DNA of 64,000 bases from positions 682,001 to 746,000 of the forward strand of contig JALGAS010000010.1 in the NCBI GenBank assembly GCA_023078685.1, given 5' to 3'. The first letter of the stretch is position 1, and each line of letters opens with the position of its first letter. Below the pieces are notes generated by a model. It searched no databases, was not told the origin of the DNA, and saw only the letters and a program-made list of their open reading frames with translations. This document shows positions 22,382 to 37,208 of this stretch, in pieces. A program made the position numbers and the translations under genes. Source of the DNA: Neopestalotiopsis rosae. Taxonomy: Eukaryota; Ascomycota; Sordariomycetes; Amphisphaeriales; Sporocadaceae.

Positions 22382-24381
22382 CTAATTCACGTCCTTATTG
22401 CCGGGCTGCTCGGCAGCTAGACGACCGCGACGAGCGTTCTTGCGATGCGCAATGGCGTAAAATCCGATGTATGTAAGAAAGCACACGCAAAGCATGGACG
22501 TGACCGTGATAAGTCCAGTCTATGGCCACAAAGAACTTGATGTCAGTCGAGGTGTCTCAGCAGATTGTTCAAGGAAATTGGCTCAACTCACCTTGAATAA
22601 TGGGTCCTCTTCGTCGCGGAAGCTCATTGATACCAGCATATTGGACAATGCGAAGCCGCTAAACATCATACAGAGCACGAATGTCTTCTTGGTGGACCCC
22701 GCAAAATTTTGGGCGACAAGTGTCATGATTGCCGAGTCTGGTAGTTTCACTGGTTAGCTTTGAGCACCTCGGCGATAAACTTTCCTTATCTTCAATCACA
22801 TGCTCCGCGGTGGGCGTGTAGAAGGGACAGAACCTAATTTGCACCACTCTTGGGTGAAAATACGACAAGGATTGCGAGACCTGCGACGGCGAGGAGACAC
22901 GATATCATCAGAATAAGCTATATACCATGATTCGTCTTTACCCTATCTGATTCAAGTGAATAGAAATAAAACAACGACTTACCAGCTTCCGAGTTCGAAA
23001 GTACTGGGTATGCGAGCCCAGATAGCCGACGGTTAGTATTAGACCACACGAACAGACCCAGCCAGAAATCTGGAGAATCAAGGCATTCAAGCCACTGGAT
23101 CCCATGCCAACAATAAGCTGATCCGTGAAGTTCGCGACAGCAGATTGCCTCGACTGTTGACATGCCATGGCCAACACAAGGCTGCAACGGTTGCAATACA
23201 ACTCAGTCAATACTCATAGTTGTAACTCCTTGTCACAGCTTGATATTCACTTACAGCCAAGCCTTCAAGTCCGTCAACGCTTCCACCATTTGGTCTTTCT
23301 TGAACTCCTGGCTGTTTATCGCGACCTGTGAGACAGCGGTCCGGTGGACGACAATCTGTCGCTCGCGCTTACTCAACCACCAACATGTGGAAGGCTGGTC
23401 GGGAATGACTATCAACATAGCGAGGGAGAGCAGCAAGGTCAGACATCCGAGGAGTATGTACATGTATCTATCATTCCCGCAGGTCATATAGTGTATAGAA
23501 GTGCAAATGATGACTGTGGAAGATACACTCACCTCCACTGTCCCAGAGGTTCTGATGGCAGCTTTGCAGATCCATATTAAATGACCGGAAAGGTGATTGG
23601 TAGCAGCGTGTTCGCGAGAGTCCAAAGGGCAGTGCGCATTGGCACTTCGGTGCGCTTATAGAAGGAAACGGTGGTGAGGACAAGTCCGGGTACGATGCAC
23701 GCCTCGAGTACTGCTAGGAGGAATCTAAGAGCTGCCATCTGGGCAAAAGTCTGCACAGCCTACGAGTCCGAATCAGAAATGAGGTATCGTTATGGGATTA
23801 TGCCACCCAAAAAACTGCCCAATGTCACACATCCCCACAGAAACATGAAATGCTCATGACCCAGCCAGTATTGAACTTTTGAAGTGCCATATCAGCAGGC
23901 CATTGTGCTATGATGAGGTTCACGTAGTATACAGCGTCGACATAGAATATTCTCCTCCCTTTAGGTTGAGATCCTGCTTGAAGCTAAGAATTGTAGCACT
24001 CCCGATTGCAATTTTGTCGAGATGGGAAAACGCGGTTCACAGGCTGCAAGTGAACTTGTCCAGTATTAGCAAAGATTCATCAAGCTGCATGTCCTTCCGG
24101 AATACTCTGACGAAGAAGTGACTCGACTATCACGGGGATAAGCACCCAGTCACAGTTTCGTACAAGTTGCTTCTCTTCGTCCGACAAATAGGTCACGGTC
24201 TCTCTGATGACGATTTTAGAAATCAGTACTGAAGCGGAAAAACTGGAAAAGAAGTTACAAAGTCGGTAGGCTTGTGTCCGCCCACCCTGCCGGCATTCTC
24301 AATCTGGAGCACTGCGTCTGCAGGCTTCAGGAATTCTGGACCAATCTCTCCAGAAATATTTCGCAGAACGTAATTTTTCAT
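22382..24381 (-). pseudogene. MFS transporter of the DAL5/allantoate-permease family, decayed
   Basis: Fragments in all three minus frames, in the right order, rebuild a DAL5-type transporter. From ATG 24381: an N-tail, then ETVTYLSDEEKQLVRNCDW; LDKIAIGSATILSFKQDLNL; IIAQWPADMALQKFNTGWVM; CIVPGLVLTTVSFYKRTEVP; MYILLGCLTLLLSLAMLIVI with PDQPSTCWWLSKRERQ; and a last membrane helix ending in a basic tail before TAG at 22384. Several splice sites survive (for example GTGAGT after the WR of the fifth block). The frame is broken by TGA after CFCGD, a stop in LPITFPVI-stop-YG, and shifts between blocks. DAL5-type carriers import small organic anions such as allantoate, vitamins or aromatic acids, which would suit the amidohydrolase next door. 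Confidence 0.85.
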
Positions 24382-25258
24382 TATGTCTTGAACAGAGGTT
24401 CAATGTTAGTGTTAGTGGCATTGGTGAACGACAAAACTCTCAGAAGTTTTAGTTGCCAATGTCCCATTCAAGAGAAAACCTAGGAAGGCCCTAGAATTGT
24501 CCGGGCGCGTGGGGGTCAAGACTGTACTTAGACATAATTGCAAAGGAAATGTTCCGAGCTATGAGCCATCATTAACGGACGTAATTGCATTCTCCGTCAA
24601 ATCTGGATAAGTTGGTTCGGTCGGCGAAGTGGCTAGCTGTGCAAGGAAAACAGCCCCGATTGACATCCGCATACCAGATCAAGAGATGTCTATCTAGGTA
24701 CTCTGCGCTATCCCGTGCAAGAGCAGCAGCTTATACAAGCAGCCGATTGCAAAGATGATTGCTATTGACGCCATTCGATAACAATATTATCGAATTCGAC
24801 CTGCAGCATCACTAGAAAAAAATCGCAAAATTACAAGAATATATGTCACGTACCCGGTAGACTTGGCTGGTGGGCTGCCCCCATGAGCATGCGTTCGTAT
24901 TGAATTGTAAGCTTGGGAAACACCTGGTCAGATGGACCAGTGCCCAGCTGCAGTGCTATCTATCTACGGATGTGGCCGGCCGAATGGTCGGCCCGGTAAT
25001 GACCAGTTTCAGGATTATGGTCTATCATGACTAAAGGAAGGAGGCATCAGCTGCTTGACACTCCAAGCGCCACGAATCCCTTTTGAAAACAGTGGCGCAT
25101 TGCTTTTGAATATGCTATTGACTTTCGATAAACTTTGATGAATAGACCGTTAACTATACATCCTGGTAGCAGTCTCAGTGAACGAATGGGACCTTTATCA
25201 AGGGAACAATGCATTGCTAGTATATTGAGGGTCACTAGTGATTAGTGCTAGGATTGTC
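24382..25258. other. Intergenic, nothing recognised
   Basis: No coding frame or repeat is identified between the transporter relic and the hemerythrin-domain gene. Confidence 0.5.
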
Positions 25259-26041
25259 TTAATGTGGCCTCCAACGAGAATTATCTTCTTCTTTCGGGAA
25301 CTTTCTGAACAGATCTCGCAACTTATCCACAGGTGCTGTCATCAGCCCAACAACTGTTTCAAAAGGTGGGTTATTAGGTGTATTAGGATGGCTCCGCGTA
25401 GGGGCGAAGGCTTTCGTTCTCTCGAATGATAGACTCAAATCGCTGGACTCATCACTGTTCAAAGCTTCCTCAAGCGCATTTAGGTGTCCGCCCTCTTCCT
25501 CGATAATGTGTTCCTGCAAATCTTGATAGATACTTCCAAGAAGAGGGGAGAAGTTAGGGTCAGATGGAGAGAGTTTCTGGAACACATAAAGCTTATCCTT
25601 GAGCTTTGAAGAGGATTAGATTAGATATCCAAAGGTAGAGGTGGCGACTTCACATACGATTTGATGCTGTTGGCGATCTTTTTCAGCAATACCATCCCCG
25701 CCCGAGATACGGTTCTCAATTTCTGGGTAGACAACTAGCTCCTCGCCGATTGAATGTCTTGCAAGTGCCCAAACGAATGCGTTTTGAAACCGCAATTTCT
25801 CTTCCGCATCTTGCGAATCTTTGATACGACGGTAATAGTATTCTAACTGGCGATGGTCGTTCTTGATTACCTGGCTGATCCTAGAGGGAGTCCCTGGCTT
25901 GGTGTTATTACTCCGACCCGAAGGCAATGAAGTATAATTGTATCTGTGCTGGAGGGGCAGAGGGTAACGGGGCTGTAGATGAGAAGCCATGAACAATATT
26001 CGCGTGGAAGATCGCATTACGCTATTTGCTTGTGAAGACAT
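25259..26041 (-). CDS. Hemerythrin (HHE cation-binding) domain protein, copy 1
   Basis: Exons 26041-25658 and 25603-25259 join in phase across a 54-nt intron (GTATGT donor, TCTAATC branch, AAG acceptor) to give 242 residues. The HHE helices are visible: VIKNDHRQLEYYYRRI, ARHSIGEELVVYPEIE, RQQHQI, and after the splice LQEHIIEEE. These His and Glu residues are the usual ligands of a di-iron centre. The C-terminal tail reads PTRSHPN followed by VGLMTAP. The first 50 residues (Ser/Arg-rich, few acids) could be a mitochondrial leader; this is inference. Fungal proteins of this kind are thought to handle oxygen, NO or iron. An intact shorter paralogue lies at 56403 and a deleted copy at 40726. Confidence 0.88.
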
Positions 26042-27431
26042 GGTGATCGAAAATTGGTAATTCGAAAACACTAGAAGTACATAATTTGAAGGGTGATGAG
26101 CAAAATTATGCTAGATATTGGATATTTTGATACGGTATATTATTCGATCCGGAATTGAGATATACCCTGGAAACACTCAGCTTTTATATGCTAATATGGT
26201 CCGCCCCAGGTCCCATCTATGCTCTCACCTAATGTAATAGAGACCTTTAGATGAGCGTCAGAATGATTTCAACATGAGAACGGCCTGCAAAGCCCAAGCC
26301 TATATGGTCCCAGAGAAAATTGAACATCATGACGTTGGTGCGTCGTGCGACTGATGTAAGTTGAGTACATCATGACATGTTGCAGAGAGTTCAGGAGCAT
26401 AAATTAGCAATTAATCCAAATCTTACATGCTAAACCAGGTTTGGGAATATTAAAGAGTGTATTGGCACTGACGCAAACCTACATATTTCTATGCATAAGC
26501 CATCGCTCTTGGAGGCTGAGAATATAACTAATGAGCGTGAATGATCACAATGCTCAAGCCAATACCCGAATGTTAGTTCTCTTGGTAGTACCGCTGTTCA
26601 AAGGGCTAGATTCAGTGCCAGCCTTGGATCGATAATCTGTTCGAAACTCATGGATCGCACCTACCAGCTACCAGGCATCCAAGACGCGCCCAACCTGTAA
26701 CGTATGATATCGTGATAGCGAGCAGTCGAGAGGGACGAGCATTGAACATTATTGCCCTTGCATAAGTAAAGAACTCAAGTTCAACTACAAGTTTCCAGTC
26801 AATGGTAATAGAACACGGGAAAACACAGCCCGGAGGTAATGGACCGCCAAAACCAATATTAACAGCCTAATTTGATTTTAGGGCGGCATCTGTGCGTTAG
26901 TGGATGCTGAATAGCGTGTAAGCCCGCACGATCAGTGGGTAAGGGGGTTAGCATTTCTAGCTACTGTATCTAGCCGGGCAACTTGACATCCTTGTATGCT
27001 CATTACTCATTATGCACTAGTAGCATATAGCTCTCACCTACTTTACGAACGTAATACCTAGATCATAATGTTATAGGTGGTGTCTGGAATGATTAGGATA
27101 ATGCAATCGTGCGAAGTAAATTTGATCATTCACTCATGATGAATCCTAACATTTCTTGTAAGTTTGCTTTACTGTATGCAGGCTGTGAGTTGGTGAACAA
27201 CCGGCACAACTCTGACTCTACGGCTCATTGAAAGATACGAGCAATGGTGACGTGTTGACACGTTCATCAATAATCAGAAAAACATACTGTCACGTATCAC
27301 TCGAAACATTTGTCCTCGGCCTCGGAAATAATCCTAGCAATACAATAGCTAGCTATTTAGATGCAAGAATTTGTGTGAGACTTGTTTGTCCAACTCCATC
27401 TCTACGGCCCCATCATCTTTTCTTAATCTCC
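26042..27431. other. Intergenic between divergent hemerythrin and NmrA genes
   Basis: This 1.4-kb stretch separates two divergently transcribed genes and must hold both promoters. No coding frame is recognised, although the NmrA frame is open upstream to 27228 without a domain. Confidence 0.5.
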
Positions 27432-28639
27432 ATGTCACGTAAAATATGTATCACCGCTGCAGATGGCCACACTGGCATTGCTATTGTCGAACTTCTTTTC
27501 GGAGAGCTCTTCTCGAAGAAATTTGACTCAATCACTGCGATGGTCTTAGACCCGAAATCAGAGCATGCTATCCGAGCCAAAGAACTTGGAGCACAAGTCG
27601 TGCATCATGAACCTGGACGTGAACGCGATGTCGCCAAAGCCTTGCAGGATTCGCAATGCGACACTCTCTGCTTGATACCTCCGGCCCATAAGGACAAGAA
27701 GTTAATCACTTACGAACTCATCAGAGCTTCCAAGAAGGTTGAGATACCCAATGTGCTGTTCATCAGCTCTGCTGGATGCGACTTTGCCGATCCACGCAAA
27801 CAGCCACGTCTTCGCGAATTCATTGAAATGGAAACAAAGTTCCTGGCAACGAAAGGCGATAACACCACTGCCACAGGAACTTCACCATGTATCATTCGGT
27901 AATACTTTTGCCCCCAATTTGCAAACACTTGAGTTTAATATGTGAAATGTAGCACTGGATTTTATGCGGAAAACATTTTACTATACGCGCCACAAGTCGT
28001 AGAAGAGGCTCTTCTTCCTCTACCAATTGGGTCAATACACAAGTTCGCACCTGTGGCCCTAGGAGTTAGTCATGTCTTCTCAAAGAGGCGCGTACACAAA
28101 GGATTAATATATCGGTAGGACGTCGCGAATCTGAGCGCTCATATCCTCACCGGCAAGGGAAAGCATGGCTTCGATGATAGGCATCGCGGTCAGATGATGG
28201 TGGTTACTGGTAAGTAGTGTATCACGTTGGGAGTGAAATGAATTCACCGCAATGCCAACGTTCACCGTTAGGGCCGGAGTTATGCGCTGGCGAAGAGCTT
28301 ACTACAGCAGCAAGTCAAGCTTTAGGCGTGACGATGCAATTCGAAGATATTGCAGAGTAAGGCATTTTGCACGATGATTCTTGTACAGCACACCATCCTA
28401 ACCAGCAGTATAGAGCCGAAGCAGAACATATCCTTAAAGCTCAGTCTGAGAGTGATCAGTCGGAACTGCAGTATCTTTTGGAGTATTATAGTCTTGTACG
28501 TGAGGGCAAAACCAACTATATTGCAACGACGGCTTTTGTCAATGTCACAGGGGCTCACCCAACAACACCGACAGAGTTTTTCAAAATGTATGGGAGTGAA
28601 TTGAAGCGGCCGAAAAAAAGGATTAAGAGGAATCATTAA
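27432..28639 (+). CDS. NmrA-like NAD(P)-binding protein
   Basis: From ATG 27432 the protein begins MSRKICITAADGHTG, a Rossmann motif of the NmrA-like family. These proteins bind NAD(P) and act as redox sensors or atypical reductases. CLIPPAHKDK and FISSAGCDFADP follow. Introns 27899-27952, 28065-28118 and 28210-28271 have good signals and keep frame through RTGFYAENIL, DVANLSAHILTGKGKHG and GPELCAGEEL. The last exon carries ILKAQSESDQSELQYLLEYY, typical of the family C-terminus. At the last junction (donor GTAAGG at about 28353, acceptor near 28410) the phase is off by one, so either the splice sites differ from my choice or the C-terminus is shifted. I keep it as a gene with that doubt. Confidence 0.72.
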
Positions 28640-31405
<2,766 letters not shown>

Positions 31406-32199
31406 TTATGCCAACGTATCCACTGCTCGACTTATCTGATCAGCTGCTCGGCACAGGTAGTTGTCGATAGCAAGATTATCGCAGCCAGAATGGCGCAGTA
31501 GCTCATGCTTGAGTAGGAGGCTTTCGGCTTTGAGCTCATGCATAGTGGCGTGAAGAGCCGAATTCAGATCGCGCTCTGCCCGCTCAGTCTCCTTGAGCTC
31601 CTCTTTAGCCACCTTGCTCTTGGCTCGGAACTTGGCTGCTGCTGTACGGTTGCGCTCCCTCCTAGCTAAAACCATCTTATTTCTGCGACGATTGTCCTGT
31701 TGAATCGATGTGAGTCCGAGTGTAAGTAGCTGAGCTATGAGACTAGCCTCATGAGTCTCTCGGGTCATGCAGGGCGTACGTTATTGCGTCTTGAGCTTCG
31801 TGCGATAGTCTCTGACCCTGCAATGGACTTTCGGGGCTGCCTATCTACAGGTATGCCGCCAAAATCATCGCTGTCCATACTGTCGCGCTTTTCATGATCG
31901 CCGTTCACGGTAGTTGCCGCTGTGCTTTCCGTGACCACGGTACTTAAACATTCTGGATCAACGAAGGTATCCTGTGGCAAAGTGACAGATACGGCAGAAT
32001 CGGATGCCGAGTCAGATCTGGTAGACACGCTGTGCCCGTCTGGTGAGGGCACTGATACTGCTGTGGGTGTGTGCATCGAAATATCTGAGGGGTTACAGCA
32101 CCAATCAGTCCAGAGCTCAGGTATGTTGCAAAACTTGTCATTGCTGAGAGTCGTAAAGTCGAATTCATACAACGACAGGTCAAATGGATCATCGGGCAT
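31406..32199 (-). CDS. bZIP transcription factor (ATF/AP-1-like)
   Basis: Exons 32199-31780 and 31696-31406 join in phase across an 83-nt intron (GTACGC donor, CAG acceptor) to give 236 residues. ATG 32199 is the first ATG; the frame is open further upstream without one. The N-terminal half is acidic and Ser/Thr-rich, like an activation domain. The basic region reads RRERNRTAAAKFRAKSK and leads into a zipper with Leu at most heptad positions (EEL, SAL, HEL, LLL), then LLRHSGCDN. This resembles fungal ATF/CREB-type stress regulators. The gene lies only 85 bp from the end of the intact transposon, so the transposon has inserted in its promoter region. Confidence 0.85.
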
Positions 32200-32284
32200 G
32201 ATTGCTGCTGTGTACTCGTCTCCTGACCACTTCAAGGTTTGCAACACAAAATCACTACGTACACGAAAACATCACGAATAAATA

Positions 32285-32328
32285 ACGTCCGTCACCCACT
32301 TTTGGCCACCCCCCACATTTGGCCACCC
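32285..32328 (+). repeat. Left terminal inverted repeat of the intact element
   Basis: The 44 bp match the reverse complement of 34097-34140 exactly. The repeat contains a short internal echo (TTTGGCCACCC after TTTTGGCCACCC) that could be a double transposase-binding site. Confidence 0.95.
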
Positions 32329-32373
32329 TAATTTAGATTTGCTTATACTTCAACCATGAACTTCAATTAAAAA

Positions 32374-33990
32374 CTATCTTGGTTCTGATGCTACAACAAT
32401 GCATTCTTCAAGATCACTGGGGTTTTCAAGGTCGCTGGATTCATCAGAATTATCGTCAACCTCGCCAACCTCGATTTGAGTCCTCCGGATAGCTTCAATA
32501 TCGGCAAACTTCGAATTTGGGCTTATTTTAACCTTCCTACGCTTCCTGGCCCTACTGGCATCAACCTGTGCCTGCAATACCTCGATCTTTCGATGGGCAA
32601 CTGCCAATTCGTAAGCCTTCCCGTCAAAGCCTTTTTGAACCTTTCGAAATAGTAGACGCTGCGTGGGAGTATCGATATCGAGCTTGCTGAATAAGCTGAA
32701 TTGATCACGAAGCTCATCCCTCTTTCGAGGAGTCGACCATGCCACTGCTGATATATCTGCTGCCCATTTTCCACTTCCCTGATTATCGAGATCCCCTTTG
32801 TGACCCTCTCCAGCTTGCTTAGCAGGTGTTTTCGAATTCTCAAGCAACAAGGGGCTCATCAGGGGCTTAGCCATGCTCACAGGCCATAACCCAGTCCATT
32901 TCCAGCCACTGATGATATTCTTTTTTGTCAGGGCTGCTTTCCGAGCTTTGCCATAGCATACTAGGAAGTTCCTTTTGCCCACAACAGTGCTACCATCCCA
33001 TTGATCAAGGTTCCCAAGCTCCTTCTTATATGCTGTCTTAAGAGGACCGAAGACTGACTGATCAAGAGGTTGAAGAACATGCGACGCATGAGGCGGCAAG
33101 AATATCAAGTGTATCTTGTTCTCAAAGCACATATACATGAATTCCGTGGTTTCGTGGCTTCCATGGCCATCTAGTATAAGCAATCTGGCCTCTTGAGGGT
33201 CGGCTGGCTGGGTAGAAGGAATAAAGACCTTTTCTAACCATTCGACAGCTGTAGGATTTGAAGTCCACCCATTTTCTGATGCCGTGAACCTCCAAGAACG
33301 GAATGGGGTCAGATCTAAAGGAAACCATTGCTGCTGAACACTCTTCCCCTTATATATCACAAGTGGAGGTAGCTCATTGCCAGTTGCGGAGATGCACTCG
33401 ATGAGGGTGGTCCAAGCACGGGACCCAGGCTGTTTCTTTCGAATAGAACGAGCTTCTGATGATCCAAGAACAAGTCCATTTGATCCCCTGCCTTCAAGGA
33501 TACCAGTCTCGTCCATATTGTATCGGTTCGTGGGTTTGATAGCCATAATTTCAGGTATAGCGAGGTGCCTGAACCATGGCCTGATAATATTAGTTGTAGC
33601 TCCATTTACACGCTGTGAATCGATGGCTCTGCTCTTATGGACCCTTACTGATGGGTTCCTTTTGATAAAGGACTGCACCCAGTTCTTTCCAAGAGGTTGT
33701 ACATCTCCATGGACCTTCAGGATACGCTCAGCGAATTCCTTCAGTTGTTGATGGGATGGCGGCAGCCCTAGATCAGCCTGAACTCGAACCCACTCAGCCA
33801 GATGATTTTCCTCAGTTGGTGAAAGTCTTTGCAAATCAGAAAAGGCTATATCTCTGGCCTGATGACCCTTGATCCGGTTCTTCAGCGTTGATCGTGGTAT
33901 ACCCCATTCCAGTGCAGCTGATTTAACGCTGGCACCACTAGCGACGGCTTCAAGTGCCTGGGTAATATGTTCTTCTGTATACTGAGGCAT
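32374..33990 (-). CDS. Pogo/Fot1-type DDE transposase
   Basis: From ATG 33990 the frame encodes 538 residues without introns. A pipsqueak-type helix-turn-helix is near the start (SVKSAALEWGIPRSTLKNRI), followed by a CENP-B-type DNA-binding region (LSPTEENHLAEWV to WVQSFIKRNP). The catalytic acids are in YNMDETGI, LLILDGHGSH and LQPLDQSVFGPLK, giving the DDD pattern of pogo elements. The C-terminal region holds a basic patch (SRARKRRKVK) that could be a nuclear signal, and an acidic tail. All parts are present, so the enzyme is probably active. The frame is open upstream of 33990 but without another ATG. Confidence 0.95.
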   Translation of the reverse strand: MPQYTEEHITQALEAVASGASVKSAALEWGIPRSTLKNRIKGHQARDIAFSDLQRLSPTEENHLAEWVRVQADLGLPPSHQQLKEFAERILKVHGDVQPLGKNWVQSFIKRNPSVRVHKSRAIDSQRVNGATTNIIRPWFRHLAIPEIMAIKPTNRYNMDETGILEGRGSNGLVLGSSEARSIRKKQPGSRAWTTLIECISATGNELPPLVIYKGKSVQQQWFPLDLTPFRSWRFTASENGWTSNPTAVEWLEKVFIPSTQPADPQEARLLILDGHGSHETTEFMYMCFENKIHLIFLPPHASHVLQPLDQSVFGPLKTAYKKELGNLDQWDGSTVVGKRNFLVCYGKARKAALTKKNIISGWKWTGLWPVSMAKPLMSPLLLENSKTPAKQAGEGHKGDLDNQGSGKWAADISAVAWSTPRKRDELRDQFSLFSKLDIDTPTQRLLFRKVQKGFDGKAYELAVAHRKIEVLQAQVDASRARKRRKVKISPNSKFADIEAIRRTQIEVGEVDDNSDESSDLENPSDLEECIVVASEPR

Positions 33991-34096
33991 ATAGGCTGAA
34001 AGAACGTTATTGCAAAAAATGGAATCAATTGAGGTAAAATTGGTGGAATTGTAAAAATTCAAAGTTAATAGTCATTATAGCGGTGAGGCATTTTTG

Positions 34097-34140
34097 GGGT
34101 GGCCAAATGTGGGGGGTGGCCAAAAGTGGGTGACGGACGT
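34097..34140 (-). repeat. Right terminal inverted repeat of the intact element
   Basis: This is the 44-bp partner of 32285-32328, followed directly by the TA at 34141-34142. Confidence 0.95.
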
Positions 34141-36391
34141 TATACTGCGGGAATCGGAAAGTGATCTAGCGAGTACCGTGAATAGCATGTGGTCTCTTAA
34201 GGTTTGAACAAGGCCGTTGCAGAAAGCTACTATAGGTTTCAACCTTGTCTGCACTCCAATTTCATTTTGTCGCCTCAAAGGTGAAATCCAGAAACAGTAA
34301 TACATAGCAAGGTGTACTTCCCGGACACAAGTCTCCACACGTTGGTTAGCCGATTGTCGCCAACTCACTGTTTTCATATACAACAATATACCGCAATTAA
34401 AAAAAGTTAACACAGTGAAAAAACCGCTTGAAATGATTCAAATGGCTTCAAAAATGACTTCCCGAAGCAATTCCCGAAGCGCTGTTTTATATGCTTACGA
34501 ACTAGAGCATCTCAGATTGCCTGCCAAATTGGCATGTAGTACCCGAGCCGGATTTATATTCGGTTAGTATAACTAACTACACTGACCATCACGTAGTGAA
34601 TGGATATGGACTGTGCACAACGATTTAACAGTAACCTCTGGCGGTCTATGCTGAAGGCGAGATAAAAGCATTTGTACGAAAAATTTATGCAGATCTCGGT
34701 AGACCTCATCTCATACAAGTATGCCAACCTATAGCATTTCTCTTGCTAACGACAGAAGTAGTAATCTGGTGGTTGCCTGCCGGGATAGCACCAAGTACTC
34801 ACTTAGAAGTTGATCTGACCCTGCAGCACGAAAGTACAATGCAGCACGAAAGTAAAATTCGCTAGCAGCTATTTTGTCAAACTTATTGTGTTCCGATTTT
34901 TTCAACATGAGTCTTGGCAGCTCTCGGAAATCTGGAGATTCCCAAAAGGATGTTTGTCCACCCCTGGAGACTTTAGATTGGCTGGATTGGAGCGATTCGA
35001 GGGGCAAATTGGTCTCCAAAATATACGTAACAACTATATCATATTACGTCCTTTCCTTGTCTTAGCCTGACAAGTTTCAGATGTAGGCAAATAGAGAACA
35101 ACAGAGTCCCGACGCGACTGACCTGTCACTGGTTAAACATCTCATGTACATTTAGACCCTGGTGCAAAGCCCCTCCCCTCCCCCTCCCAGCGCCGCTAAG
35201 GAAGCCCCAAAAGAGGTAGTTACCCGAGACATGTACCTTGCTAGAAAAGTCTATTTATCCCCGAGTCGGTACAGTGTGCCACCGCAGCTACGTCTATTGG
35301 TTGGCCAAGCGGATGGTCTCCGTAAGAAGTTGATTGGCTGGCTCAACATTTTCTGACTAGCTCTCAATCTAGGGTAGCTGCTTCCAGCAGTGGCTAGGAG
35401 CGTCAGTTAGACGTACCATGCATGGCAATATACGGAACGTGACGACGAAGGCAAGCTAATCGCGAATCTACCGACCGGTATGTGGTGCATATCGCCGAGT
35501 GTCCATCATCATCACACCGTGTGCATTCGTAATATAATGGACGCCGTCCACACACGCCACACTGAGCTTCGGCGCGATTCAAATATTGCGGTGGCCAGGA
35601 GCTAGCGACTAGGACAATTTCCTAATAAGATGTAATTCATATAGCTAATTCTTTAGATTTAGCGTTGATTAAAGCTCAGAATCATATTGTTTTCCTTATG
35701 AGAATGTATGTAAATTTCGCAAGGATTAGGGAAATTACAATCTTGATACGCTGTATTTGCGGAGCTATCGCTATAGCTACCTGATCTAGCCAGCCGGAAT
35801 TCCTTAACCGAACCTCTTCAGCCATGTGGCAAGCTTTAAAGTTCCGGGGTACTCATATACGGAAAGGGAAGGCTACAGCGCAGATGTCGGGTTGGATTTA
35901 CGTCACATATACGCTTACCTTTGAGATTCCTCTGACTGTACGGATGAACTCCCGTATCGCGACGAACCCTTCTCATTCGCAACCCTATATCCCTGCTTAT
36001 CGTCTAAATTATGGCTTATAACACCTTGATTCTCATTCGAACCATGCTGTGTCTTACTATACTATAATAAGTTATACTAAACCCCTGTTGCATCGCTGCA
36101 TAATATTAGCAAGAATTTTACATGCCAATTAGCAACTAGCAAAAATAAATAAGGCACTTGTGATGGCAGTGACCATCCCGATAGTGACCGACCACCGGCA
36201 CCACGCTAGTCCGGTGCATAGGTAGATAGGCAGCTGGTGAGCTGCATCCATGCAAGCTCACCAGCTTACAATTATAACACACTGCTAGTGCATACCAGTA
36301 GACAACCTGCCTTGCCAAGTCCACCAGGTTCGTGACAGCACTTATAATAAGTACCTCATGCTTATTTGTGTCTCAAATGTATCTAGACTCG
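34141..36391. other. Intergenic, nothing recognised
   Basis: No gene is recognised. A minus-strand frame at 34729-35019 is open but has no domain; it crosses a small tandem duplication (GCAGCACGAAAGTA twice near 34830). Confidence 0.45.
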
Positions 36392-36593
36392 ATGTGTCCC
36401 TCTAAAGAATTGCACACAATCTGCCAAGGCCATCAGTACATCGACAGTTAACAGCCTTTTACAATTGAGTGCCCCGGTGCGGAAACAGCGCGTTGCCGTT
36501 ATAACAGACTGTCCCTATCACAAATATGGAATTTTTAATAGCAAAAGCTTCATTTGCGACAAGTGTCCTCAGAGCTTTGATTGGAACCGATAA
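36392..36593 (+). pseudogene. Small Cys-rich protein, degenerate copy
   Basis: ATG 36392 starts MCPSKELHTIC, matching the intact copy at 43393 (MCPSKDLRTIC). An in-frame stop follows soon after. The tail is found in another frame: DCPYHKYG, then SFICDKC and FDWN before TAA at 36591-36593; the intact copy has DCPYYKHQ, SFICDDC and LGWN. So start and end of the gene survive but the middle has a stop and at least one frameshift. Confidence 0.7.
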
Positions 36594-37208
36594 ATGCTTA
36601 GTCAAAATCGAGCAAAGGCAAATACTAGTGCGGCGGATGTTCACAAAAAGTTGAGAAATTATCAACATTCATTCGCATGAATAACTCATAATAGAGACAG
36701 AAACTTCCAATGCCGATACAATAGAGCACAGTGGGGGGAAGACACAGTTTGGTATAACTGGATTGAAAACAAAATATAGCTAGGCGTTGAACACTAGTTG
36801 CATTAGGCTATTTTGCTACTAGTTACGTATTAAATGGGTCATAATGGCAAAGCGAGTACCTGGAGGAATGTGTTTAGTGACTAAGCCCATTGGAGATTTG
36901 AGCTGGTGCTGTTAGGAAAATATTGATCGAGCAAACGGCTTGTTACCTTTTAACCCCTCGCATACCAGCAGTCGTCAGATTGAGCCACAGTTTATACACC
37001 ATCAAAGAAACAATTAATAAGTTCCCAGTATCCTAGCGTACAGGAAGATATTTGGATCAACCCCCTGTTTTGAAGTCTTATAAATTTGATTATCAGGCTT
37101 AAATTCTCGTAATCTTTGCTCAGCTCCGGATACTAGGAACTACCTTAGCCACAGACGTCTAAAGTCCACACCCGCTTCCAGCCCTGTAGAAAGCAAGATC
37201 AATTTACC

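Larger units (their letters stand above)
32285..34140 (-). mobile_element. Intact Tc1/mariner pogo (Fot1-like) transposon, 1856 bp
   Basis: The element has perfect 44-bp terminal inverted repeats beginning ACGTCCGTCACCCACTTTTG and is flanked on both sides by TA, the target duplication of this superfamily. A single uninterrupted transposase frame fills most of it. Nothing suggests RIP: CpA dinucleotides are abundant and the frame is open. It sits in the promoter side of the bZIP gene. A RIPed relative of almost equal length is at 41083-42939. Confidence 0.95.

Noticed and set aside
34729..35019. 96-codon minus-strand frame
   Set aside because: No domain; it crosses a small tandem duplication and has an open overlapping frame on the other strand.
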